17,068 nucleotides of DNA from DASXPG01 sp044449445 (GTDB taxonomy: Bacteria > Gemmatimonadota > Gemmatimonadetes > Gemmatimonadales > JACORV01): assembly GCA_044449445.1 (NCBI GenBank), contig JBIOIA010000036.1, positions 1-17,068 on the forward strand, written 5' to 3'. The notes below the pieces were generated by a model, which made no database searches, was not told the DNA's origin, and worked only from the letters and a program-made list of their open reading frames with translations. The first letter of the stretch is position 1. Each line of letters begins with the position of its first letter. Shown here piece by piece: positions 7,236 through 13,937 of the stretch. The translations under genes were made by a program, and so were the position numbers.

Positions 7236-8165
7236 ATGTCCATCGCGCGCAGCGCACTGCTCGCTGCCTCCCGCTCGAAGTGGCTCTCCGAACAGATGGC
7301 CCGTCGCGCCTTCGCGAAGCGCGCCGTACGGCGATTCATGCCGGGGGAGAAGGTGGAGGACGCGCTCGACGCGAGCGCGGCCCTCGCGCGCGAGAACCTC
7401 GGCGGCATCCTCACGCAGCTCGGCGAGAATCTCACGTCGTTAGGCGAGGCCGATGCCGTGCGCGACCACTACCTCGGCGTGCTCGACACGATCAAGGCGC
7501 GCGGGTTGCCGGCCGAAGTCTCGGTCAAACCGACGCAGCTCGGCCTGGACCTGTCGGCCGAGGCGTGCTTCGCGAACATCGACGCGCTGGCCGCGCGCGC
7601 CAACGCCGGCGGCGGCACGCTGTGGATCGACATGGAGGATTCCTCGTACGTCGACCGCACGCTCGACCTCTATCGCCGGCTCCGGGCGAAGCACCAGAAG
7701 CTCGGAGTCTGCCTCCAGGCGTACTTGCGGCGGACCCCGGCCGACCTCGCCGCGCTGTTGCCGCTGAAACCGGCGATCCGGCTCGTCAAAGGCGCCTACG
7801 CCGAGCGGCCCGAGGTCGCCTTCCCCGTCAAGGCAGACGTTGACGAGGCGTATCACCGGCTCGGCGTTGACCTGCTCGCGGCGGCCGCGAAGGGCGGCAC
7901 GTTCGTCGTGTTCGGCACGCACGACCTCGCGCTGCTCGGCCGGCTGACGACGAAAGCCGCCGAGCTGGGCGTCAAGGACGGCGCCTACGAGATTCACATG
8001 TTGTACGGGATTCGGGCAGGTGAGCAGCGGATGCTCGCGAAGGACGGCCGCAAGGTGCGCTGCCTGATCAGCTACGGCAGCGCCTGGTTTGCGTGGTACA
8101 TGCGCCGGCTGGCCGAGCGGCCGGCCAACGTGTGGTTCGCGGTGCGGAGCCTTCTGCCGAGCTGA
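7236..8165 (+). CDS. Proline dehydrogenase, monofunctional
   Basis: This 309-residue FAD enzyme oxidises L-proline to pyrroline-5-carboxylate, passing electrons to the quinone pool. The (beta-alpha)8-barrel signatures are present: EVSVKPTQLGLDL, WIDMEDSSYVDRTL, GVCLQAYLRRTP, IRLVKGAYAE, EIHMLYGIR and the C-terminal YMRRLAERPANVWF, whose paired arginines bind the proline carboxylate in the family. The length matches the short PutB-type enzymes, with no P5C dehydrogenase domain, and no such gene is in the window. It begins one base after the GMC stop. This places it in the same operon although no shared pathway with the GMC enzyme is evident. Confidence 0.94.
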   Translation: MSIARSALLAASRSKWLSEQMARRAFAKRAVRRFMPGEKVEDALDASAALARENLGGILTQLGENLTSLGEADAVRDHYLGVLDTIKARGLPAEVSVKPTQLGLDLSAEACFANIDALAARANAGGGTLWIDMEDSSYVDRTLDLYRRLRAKHQKLGVCLQAYLRRTPADLAALLPLKPAIRLVKGAYAERPEVAFPVKADVDEAYHRLGVDLLAAAAKGGTFVVFGTHDLALLGRLTTKAAELGVKDGAYEIHMLYGIRAGEQRMLAKDGRKVRCLISYGSAWFAWYMRRLAERPANVWFAVRSLLPS

Positions 8166-8195
8166 TCCGCTCGTAGTTCTCGAATACCAAGCCCC

Positions 8196-10910
8196 TCAGA
8201 GCCAGGTGCCGTACCGCCGCATGTAGCGCAGCTTGACCGCGTGGACGAGTGCGCCGTACAGCAGCATTGTGAGCGCGAGCCACCCGAAGTACGCCGCCGG
8301 CAGCGGCGCGATGCCGAGCTTGTCTCCGAGCGACGAGAACGGGAGCGCCAGTCCCACCACCACGATCGCGACGGTGGTCAGCATCACCGGCCACGAGGCC
8401 CTGCTCTGGATGAACGGCACCTTCGCGGTCCGGATCAGGTGCACGATCAGCGTCTGCGACAGCAGGGACTCGACGAACCATCCGGAGCGGAACAGCGTCT
8501 CGTGTCCGACCGTGGCGCCGAAGACGAACCACATCAACAGGAACGTCGTGATGTCGAACACCGAGCTTGTCGGACCGACGATCAGCATGAATCGGCCGAT
8601 GTCGTCGGCCCTCCACTTCCTCGGCATGCGCACGTACTCGGCGTCCATGTGATCGAACGGGATCGCCGCCTGCGAGAAGTCGTAGAGCAGGTTGACGGTC
8701 AGCAGCTGGATCGGAATCATCGGCAGGAACGGCAGGAACGCGCTCGCGACCAGGACACTGAACACGTTCCCGAAGTTCGAGCTCGCCGTCATCTTGATGT
8801 ACTTGATGATGTTCCCGAATACCTGGCGGCCCTCGATGACGCCTTCCTCCAGCACCATCAGGCTCTTCTCGAGCAGGATGATGTCGGCAGACTCGCGCGC
8901 GATGTCGGCGGCGGTGTCCACCGAGATGCCCACGTCCGCCTCGCGCAGGGCGCCGGCGTCGTTGATGCCGTCGCCGAGGAATCCCACCGTGTGGCCGCCG
9001 CGCCGCAGCGCCGCGACGATCCGCACCTTCTGGATCGGCGTGATCTTCGAGAACACCGTCGTCGACTCCGCCGCCTTCGTCAGCGCGACATCGTCGAGGC
9101 CTTCGATCGCCGGGCCCGTGAGAATGTCGCCCGGGTCGAGCCCCACGTCGCGGCAGACCTTGCGCGAGACTACTTCGTTGTCGCCGGTGATGACCTTGAC
9201 GCGCACACCGTGCTCGTGTAGCGCCGCGAGCGCCGGCGCCGCGGTCTCCTTCGGCGGGTCAAGGAAGCCGATGAACCCGGCCAGCACCAGGTCCTTCTCG
9301 TCGGCGACGGCGTAGGCGCGATCCGTCGCGGGGAACTCGCGGTACGCGACGGCGACCGCCCGCAGGCCATCCTCGTTCATCTCGGCCATCAGCTCCATCG
9401 CGTTCTGCCGCGCCTCCTCCGAGATCGGCGTGACGCGGCCTTCGTCACGTGCCTGGTGGCACAGCGGCAGGATCTCCTCGACCGCGCCTTTGCAGATCAG
9501 CATGTGCTCATCGAGTCCGTGCGATACGACCACGGACATCCGCCGCCGCGTGAAGTCGAACGGAATTTCGTCCACCTTGCGATAGTCCCGCTCGACGTGC
9601 AGCTGCTCGCGGAGCTCGGCGCGCTCGAGCACCGCCACGTCCAGCAGGTTCTTCAGGCCGGTCTGGTAGAAGCTGTTAAGGAACGCGTACGTGAGCACCT
9701 CGTCGTCATCCTCGCCGACCAGGTTGAGGTGGCGCTCGAGGACGATCCGGTCCTGCGTGAGCGTGCCCGTCTTGTCGGTGCAGAGAATGTCCATCGCGCC
9801 AAAGTTCTGGATCGCGTTCAGCCGCTTGACGATCGTCTTCCGCCGCGCCATCGCAACGGCACCCTTGGCGAGATTCGCCGTCACGATCATCGGCAGCATC
9901 TCCGGCGTCAGGCCGACGGCCACGGCGACACCGAACATGAACGCATCCAGCCAGTTGTGCTTCGTGAATCCGTTGATGAGAAAGACGACGGGGACCATCA
10001 CGAGCATGAACCGGATCAGCAGCCAGCTCACGCTGTTGACGCCCTTGTCGAAGCTCGTGAGCTGCCGCCGGCCGACGATGCTCTTCGCCATCGAGCCGAA
10101 GTAGGTCCGGCCGCCGGTCATCACGACGACCGCTGTAGCCGTTCCGCTCACCACGCTGGTGCCCATGAAGCAGATCGTCGCCAGCTCCGGCAGCGACGCC
10201 TTGGCGGCGGCCGAGAGGTCCGACACCACCGGCCACTTCTCCACCGGGAGTGATTCGCCCGTCAATGCGGACTGGCTGACGAACAGGTCCTTGGCCGTGA
10301 GCACCCGCACGTCGGCCGGAACCATGTCGCCGGCCGAGAGGTGGACGATGTCGCCCGGCACCAGCTCCTCGATGGCGAGCTCGATCTTGCGGCTGACCGG
10401 CGGTCCCGGCGGCTCCGGATGCGCCTCGCGTCGCCGCTCCGTCGGCGGGCGAGCGGGAACCGGCTCCACCTGCTCCCCGGACCTGCGCTCCGGCAGCTGG
10501 CGCTGGACCGTCGCCCGGGTCTTCACCATCGCCTGGAGGGCGAGCGCGGCCTGGTTGGAGCGGAACTCCTGGATGAAGCGCGTGATCGTCGCGAGCGCGA
10601 CCATCGCGCCGATGACGACGACGGCCCGCACGTCGCCGGTCGCCCACGAGACGGCGGACAACAACGTGAGGACAATCGTGAACGGGGTCGCGAACGCGTG
10701 AAACAGCTGGACGTACCAGGCGGGGGGACGCTCGTGCGCGACCTCGTTGAGGCCGGACACCTCACGCCGCCGCAGCACCTCATCCTCGGCCAGTCCCGGA
10801 CGCTCGGCCTCGAGCGTCCGCAGCGCCTCCTCCCCCGAGCAGCACCCCAGGGAATGCAGGCGCTCGGCGTGGGCGTCGGCGGCTTTTGTCGGCTTGGCGG
10901 TAGCGGTCAC
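8196..10910 (-). CDS. mgtA: Mg2+-transporting P-type ATPase (P3B, MgtA-like)
   Basis: This 904-residue inner-membrane ATPase of the MgtA/MgtB group imports Mg2+. It has an N-terminal segment with LGCCSGEEALRTL, actuator TGES at 217-220, phosphorylation motif DKTGTLT with D379, nucleotide-binding KGAVEEIL, hinge TGDN near 576-579 and GDGIND at 646-651. Membrane segments lie around 68-110, 292-345 and 700-890, and QLLTVNLLYDFSQAAIPFD is typical of MgtA. The start is a GTG at 10910 with GGAG about 10 nt upstream. Residues ~139-173 form a proline/arginine-rich insertion not found in E. coli MgtA. It converges on proline dehydrogenase with a 30-nt gap and diverges from the CPBP gene. Confidence 0.95.
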   Translation of the reverse strand: MTATAKPTKAADAHAERLHSLGCCSGEEALRTLEAERPGLAEDEVLRRREVSGLNEVAHERPPAWYVQLFHAFATPFTIVLTLLSAVSWATGDVRAVVVIGAMVALATITRFIQEFRSNQAALALQAMVKTRATVQRQLPERRSGEQVEPVPARPPTERRREAHPEPPGPPVSRKIELAIEELVPGDIVHLSAGDMVPADVRVLTAKDLFVSQSALTGESLPVEKWPVVSDLSAAAKASLPELATICFMGTSVVSGTATAVVVMTGGRTYFGSMAKSIVGRRQLTSFDKGVNSVSWLLIRFMLVMVPVVFLINGFTKHNWLDAFMFGVAVAVGLTPEMLPMIVTANLAKGAVAMARRKTIVKRLNAIQNFGAMDILCTDKTGTLTQDRIVLERHLNLVGEDDDEVLTYAFLNSFYQTGLKNLLDVAVLERAELREQLHVERDYRKVDEIPFDFTRRRMSVVVSHGLDEHMLICKGAVEEILPLCHQARDEGRVTPISEEARQNAMELMAEMNEDGLRAVAVAYREFPATDRAYAVADEKDLVLAGFIGFLDPPKETAAPALAALHEHGVRVKVITGDNEVVSRKVCRDVGLDPGDILTGPAIEGLDDVALTKAAESTTVFSKITPIQKVRIVAALRRGGHTVGFLGDGINDAGALREADVGISVDTAADIARESADIILLEKSLMVLEEGVIEGRQVFGNIIKYIKMTASSNFGNVFSVLVASAFLPFLPMIPIQLLTVNLLYDFSQAAIPFDHMDAEYVRMPRKWRADDIGRFMLIVGPTSSVFDITTFLLMWFVFGATVGHETLFRSGWFVESLLSQTLIVHLIRTAKVPFIQSRASWPVMLTTVAIVVVGLALPFSSLGDKLGIAPLPAAYFGWLALTMLLYGALVHAVKLRYMRRYGTWL

Positions 10911-11076
10911 GTTTTCGATTCTCCGGGACTCGGCGGAGCGAATCTATCGGCTGTCCGTAACGATGCGGTCACTCGGTCGGCGGCCAGTGCGCGGGCCCGA
11001 ACGGAACAGCTGCTGTGCCGATCGGCGCTGCACGCCGTCCTCATGACCGAGGCGCGCCCGCGACAACACCATACCA

Positions 11077-11151
11077 ACCTCTTGAGGGACAGCAGGTTGC
11101 GCAAGCGGCGCCGGCTCCGCGCGTCGCGGCACCGTTGATGCCTTAAGAGGT
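11077..11151. repeat. Spaced inverted repeat, 11-bp arms
   Basis: ACCTCTTGAGG at 11077-11087 is the inverse of CCTTAAGAGGT at 11141-11151 with one mismatch, separated by 53 nt. It could be a pair of operator half-sites or a long RNA stem. No function is shown. Confidence 0.45.
11127..11142 (+). promoter_or_regulatory. Weak sigma-54-like promoter upstream of the CPBP gene
   Basis: CGGCACC-N4-ATGCC keeps the GG (11128-11129) and GC (11140-11141) doublets at the correct spacing, with GGCAC intact but TTGC degraded to ATGC. The predicted start would be near 11153, at the foot of the leader hairpin. This is only a suggestion, made more plausible by the sigma-54 activator two genes downstream. Confidence 0.3.
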
Positions 11152-11152
11152 G

Positions 11153-11172
11153 GCGGAGCGAAGAGGCTCCGC
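11153..11172 (+). promoter_or_regulatory. Hairpin in the CPBP gene leader
   Basis: GCGGAGC (11153-11159) and GCTCCGC (11166-11172) form a perfect 7-bp stem with loop GAAGAG. It ends 9 nt before the AGGAGG ribosome-binding site. There is no T-tract, so it is not a terminator. It may affect ribosome access or mRNA stability. Confidence 0.4.
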
Positions 11173-11181
11173 AACCGCAGC

Positions 11182-11187
11182 AGGAGG
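11182..11187 (+). promoter_or_regulatory. Ribosome-binding site of the CPBP gene
   Basis: AGGAGG lies 4 nt before ATG 11192 and favours that start over the in-frame GTG at 11150. Confidence 0.7.
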
Positions 11188-11191
11188 CAGT

Positions 11192-12388
11192 ATGAACGCC
11201 CACGTGAACGCAACCGACTCCGCCGAGACCGGCCCGCAGCGCGATCTCGATCTTCCCGCCCTGGTGGCGATCTCCTGGTCGGTCGCGGGCGGTCTCCTGG
11301 CCGGCGGTGCAACCGTCGCGACCCTCATCCTGACGAGCCGCCTCAGCGGCCACCTCCTGATCGCGGCGAGCGCCGTGTTCTTCGCGATCGGCTCCGCGCT
11401 CGGGCTCGCGCACGGTACCATGCTCGGCGTGTTCGGCAGGCCCGAGGGCACAACGCCGCGGCAGGCCTTCGCCAGCATCGCGCGCGGAACGATCTTCCTG
11501 CTCCCTTCGCTGCTCCTCGGCTGGCTGATCGCCGGCTGGGTTGCGGCGCTCCCGATCGTCCTCATCGGCCACCACATCCTGGGCGGCGTGATTACGCTCG
11601 GCGCGTGGATGATCATGGCGGCCGTGGTCGCGGTCGCATCCGCATCGGGCCTCAGGGCCGCGCGGCTCCTGTTCCGGCGCTGGCCGGACCGGGTCCTCGG
11701 CTCCGTGCTCGTCGCGGCGGTGCTGGTCGCGCTGAGCGTGATGTTCACGATCGAGCGGCCCACGGTGTGGTTCGTGAACGTGCAGCTCTCGACGTTCGGC
11801 TCGCTCGCCTTCGTGTACGCGTTGACCTTCTGGTTCTACGGCCCGCTGATCACAACCGGCCTCGCGCTGTTGCGCCGCATCGCACCGCTGCTTCCGGCGA
11901 CCCGCCTCGGTACCGGCGACACCTGGCGCGCGCGGTTCTCCGCAGCCGCCTCGGTGATCGCGGTCGCGCTGCTCGTCGTGACGCTGGCCCTGCCGTTCCA
12001 ACAGGGTGTTCTCGGACTGCCGACCGCGGCCGAGCGCCTCGGCTGGTGGCAGGCCGCGCTGCTCGCCCTCGGCAACGCGGTGACCACCGAGTTGCTGCTG
12101 CGGCTCTGCCTCCTCACGGCGGTGTTCGTCCTCGCCTCTCGCTACTTGACGAAGACGCGCGCGGTCGCCGTGGCCGTCGCGGTGTCCGCGATCGGTGACC
12201 TGCTCCTCCATTGGAACGGAATCGCCGCCTACGGTATGCCCGGCGCCGGCGTCGTCGCGACGTACATGATCGCGCGGCTCGCCATCCCGGCGATCCTGTT
12301 CGGATACCTGTTCTGGCGCCGCGGGCTCGGGACCGCGGTGGCCGCCCACGTCACGGCGGACCTGGCGATCGGTCTCCTGGTCTTCTGA
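11192..12388 (+). CDS. CPBP/CAAX-protease-like multi-pass membrane protein
   Basis: This 399-residue protein has a short polar N-terminus followed by about ten hydrophobic helices. The C-terminal third resembles the CPBP (CAAX protease and bacteriocin-processing, Abi) intramembrane family. It has a motif-1-like TELLLR (E300, R304), a motif-2-like histidine H340 in GDLLLHWNG, and motif 3 in GYLFWRRGLGTAVAAHVTAD (H386, D390). In active members motif 1 begins with two glutamates. Here the first is threonine (T299), so catalysis is uncertain. The N-terminal ~250 residues are membrane helices without a recognised domain. Substrate and role are unknown. It is divergent from mgtA and precedes the kinase gene by 73 nt. 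Confidence 0.72.
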   Translation: MNAHVNATDSAETGPQRDLDLPALVAISWSVAGGLLAGGATVATLILTSRLSGHLLIAASAVFFAIGSALGLAHGTMLGVFGRPEGTTPRQAFASIARGTIFLLPSLLLGWLIAGWVAALPIVLIGHHILGGVITLGAWMIMAAVVAVASASGLRAARLLFRRWPDRVLGSVLVAAVLVALSVMFTIERPTVWFVNVQLSTFGSLAFVYALTFWFYGPLITTGLALLRRIAPLLPATRLGTGDTWRARFSAAASVIAVALLVVTLALPFQQGVLGLPTAAERLGWWQAALLALGNAVTTELLLRLCLLTAVFVLASRYLTKTRAVAVAVAVSAIGDLLLHWNGIAAYGMPGAGVVATYMIARLAIPAILFGYLFWRRGLGTAVAAHVTADLAIGLLVF

Positions 12389-12404
12389 CAGCCCGGCTGG
12401 CCCA

Positions 12405-12444
12405 ATTCGCACTCCGCGTGCCTAACGGCACGCGGATTGCGCAT
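12405..12444. repeat. 40-bp dyad between the CPBP and kinase genes
   Basis: The 18-nt arms at 12405-12422 and 12427-12444 are inverted copies with 16 of 18 positions matching, around a TAAC centre. The inner nine (CCGCGTGCC/GGCACGCGG) are perfect. The right arm contains the sigma-54 promoter below. Candidates are an operator or a terminator for the CPBP gene, but no T-tract follows on either strand. Confidence 0.65.
12426..12441 (+). promoter_or_regulatory. Sigma-54 (RpoN) -24/-12 promoter of the kinase-regulator-cytochrome operon
   Basis: CGGCACG-CGGA-TTGCG matches the sigma-54 consensus TGGCACG-N4-TTGCW at every core position. GG is at 12427-12428, GC at 12439-12440, with TTGC intact. Only the flanking first and last bases differ. 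The predicted start is near 12452, ten bases before the kinase ATG at 12462. The operon itself encodes a sigma-54-dependent activator, so autoregulation is the natural reading. Confidence 0.6.
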
Positions 12445-12461
12445 ATCGGGACAGTAGGGAT

Positions 12462-13937
12462 ATGGGACTTCGCGACTTGTCTATCCGCGCCAAGGTCCTG
12501 GTCACCGGACTGGGGGCGCTGCTCTTTACCCTCGGCGTCGGGGCGCTGCTGTCGTTCCAGTACTGGGAGAAGGAGCAGTTTGCGCTCACGGCCGAGAACG
12601 CCGTGATGGCGGCCCGGGCGCTGCGGCCCGCCATCGAAGGGGCCCTCGCCCACGGTCAGGTCGGCTGGGCCCGGAACCAGCTCGACAGCCTCATCTCCCT
12701 TCCCCCAGCGCAATCCTACCGAATCGTCAGTTACGACGGCCGCATCCTGCTCTCGAGCAATCCCGAGGAGGAGGGTCGGATACGACCGGGTCCGCCACTG
12801 CCCGATCCGTGGGACATTCCGCCCGAGGGTTTGGCGCTGAACGGTCGCAGCGAGTCCTCGGCTGCCGCGCTGGTGTCGCTCTCCGGCGTCGGTGGTCCTG
12901 GCGGCCGCGCTACGCTCGAGGTCGGCCTGGACGTCGAGCGAATCCAGGCGGCGATTCGCCGCGGACGCAGCTTCGCGCTGGTGCTGACCGCCGCGCTCGG
13001 CCTGACCTACGCCGTCGTGCTCGGACTGATGCTGGAGCACGAGATCATCGCGCCCCTCTGGCAGCTGCGCGCGGGCCTGGCCCGGGTGCGCGCCGGCGAG
13101 ACCGGCGTGCGGGTCGGCCTCACGAGCCGCGACGAAGTCGGCCGCATCGGCGCGTCGGTGGACGAGCTGCTCGCGAAAGGCGAGCGGGCCGAGAACCTCG
13201 CGGCGACGCGAGGGCGCGCGCTGGCCGAGCAGGCCGGCTTCGCCGAAGTCGGCACGCTGGCCGCCGAAGTCGGGCACGAGATCAAGCGACCGCTCGCGGG
13301 GATCAAGAGCGCGATCGAGCTGATCGCGCAGGAGTATGCGATCAGCGAGCCCGAGCGCGCGCTGCTTGGCCGCGTGGACGACCAGCTGATGCAGGTGGAT
13401 CGCACGCTGCGCGACCTGCTCAGTCTCGCGAAGCCGGTCGGCCTCAACGCACAGCCCGTGCTGCTGTCGCAGGTGATGGATGCCGCGCTCGCGCGGCTCG
13501 CGGGCACGAAGGGCGCCGATCGAGTGAAGACCGTGCGCGAGTACGAATCCGCGGGCCTGACGGTGTGGGCGGACGCGGCCCGGCTCGAGCAGGCGATGGT
13601 CAACCTGTTCGCGAACGCGATCGAGGCGATGCCCGAGGGCGGCACGCTCCGAGTCCGCACTCTTCAGAACGCCGAGAATGTCGTCATCGAGGTCGAGGAC
13701 ACGGGCGTCGGGATCCCGCGTCAGAACCTCGAGCGCATCCTGAAGCCGTTCTTCTCGACCAAGCCCGACGGCACGGGGCTCGGACTGCCGCTCGTCGCCC
13801 GCGTTGTGGCCGCGCACAACGGCCGCATCCGGGTCGAAAGCGAAGTCGGCCGCGGCACCGTCTTCCACATCGAGCTGCCGCTGCGCCAGGGCGCGGCGGC
13901 GACGGGAGGTGCGCCGTGGCCGGCGAACGTCTCCTGA
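12462..13937 (+). CDS. Membrane-bound sensor histidine kinase (HAMP-HisKA-HATPase)
   Basis: This 491-residue kinase has transmembrane helices at about 11-31 and 171-191 enclosing a ~140-residue periplasmic sensor domain (YRIVSYDGRILLSSNPEE resembles a single-Cache fold). The cytoplasmic part has HAMP at ~191-243, HisKA with H272 in EVGHEIKRPLAGIKSAIEL, an N-box NLFANAIEAM (381-390), G1 VEDTGVGIP (411-419), F-box KPFFSTK and G2 GTGLGLPLV. It should phosphorylate the regulator encoded immediately downstream, whose start overlaps its 3' end by 22 nt. There is no haem or metal-binding motif in the sensor domain, so the stimulus is unknown. R276 at H+4 replaces the usual Asn/Thr. The ribosome-binding site is weak (AGTAGGGA). 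Confidence 0.93.
   Translation: MGLRDLSIRAKVLVTGLGALLFTLGVGALLSFQYWEKEQFALTAENAVMAARALRPAIEGALAHGQVGWARNQLDSLISLPPAQSYRIVSYDGRILLSSNPEEEGRIRPGPPLPDPWDIPPEGLALNGRSESSAAALVSLSGVGGPGGRATLEVGLDVERIQAAIRRGRSFALVLTAALGLTYAVVLGLMLEHEIIAPLWQLRAGLARVRAGETGVRVGLTSRDEVGRIGASVDELLAKGERAENLAATRGRALAEQAGFAEVGTLAAEVGHEIKRPLAGIKSAIELIAQEYAISEPERALLGRVDDQLMQVDRTLRDLLSLAKPVGLNAQPVLLSQVMDAALARLAGTKGADRVKTVREYESAGLTVWADAARLEQAMVNLFANAIEAMPEGGTLRVRTLQNAENVVIEVEDTGVGIPRQNLERILKPFFSTKPDGTGLGLPLVARVVAAHNGRIRVESEVGRGTVFHIELPLRQGAAATGGAPWPANVS
13904..13910 (+). promoter_or_regulatory. Ribosome-binding site of the regulator-cytochrome gene
   Basis: GGGAGGT lies 5 nt before the GTG at 13916, within the kinase gene. It is the strongest start signal in this frame. 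I see no comparable site before the internal ATG codons at 15224 and 15263. Confidence 0.75.

Larger units (their letters stand above)
10911..11191. other. Divergent intergenic region between mgtA and the CPBP gene
   Basis: This 281-nt gap between two divergent genes must hold promoters for both. I see no convincing sigma-70 boxes and no recognisable Mg2+ riboswitch on the mgtA side. It contains the perfect palindrome TTGCGCAA (11097-11104), a spaced inverted repeat (11077-11087 with 11141-11151), a weak sigma-54-like element, and a short hairpin in front of the CPBP ribosome-binding site. It encodes no gene that I can support. Confidence 0.6.

Noticed and set aside
10911..11140. Mg2+ riboswitch (M-box) or mgtL-type leader ahead of mgtA
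   Set aside because: I could not find the conserved elements or a proline-rich leader peptide on the minus strand in this gap.
11150..11191. Upstream GTG start for the CPBP protein
   Set aside because: No ribosome-binding site precedes it, and AGGAGG sits just before ATG 11192.
10907..12412. A 501-codon minus-strand open frame opposite the CPBP gene
   Set aside because: Its composition (Arg/Glu/Asp/His-rich) is that of an antisense shadow; the plus strand encodes hydrophobic helices with a good ribosome-binding site.
12405..12444. Intrinsic terminator for the CPBP gene
   Set aside because: The stem is strong but no T-tract follows on either strand; an operator/promoter reading fits better.
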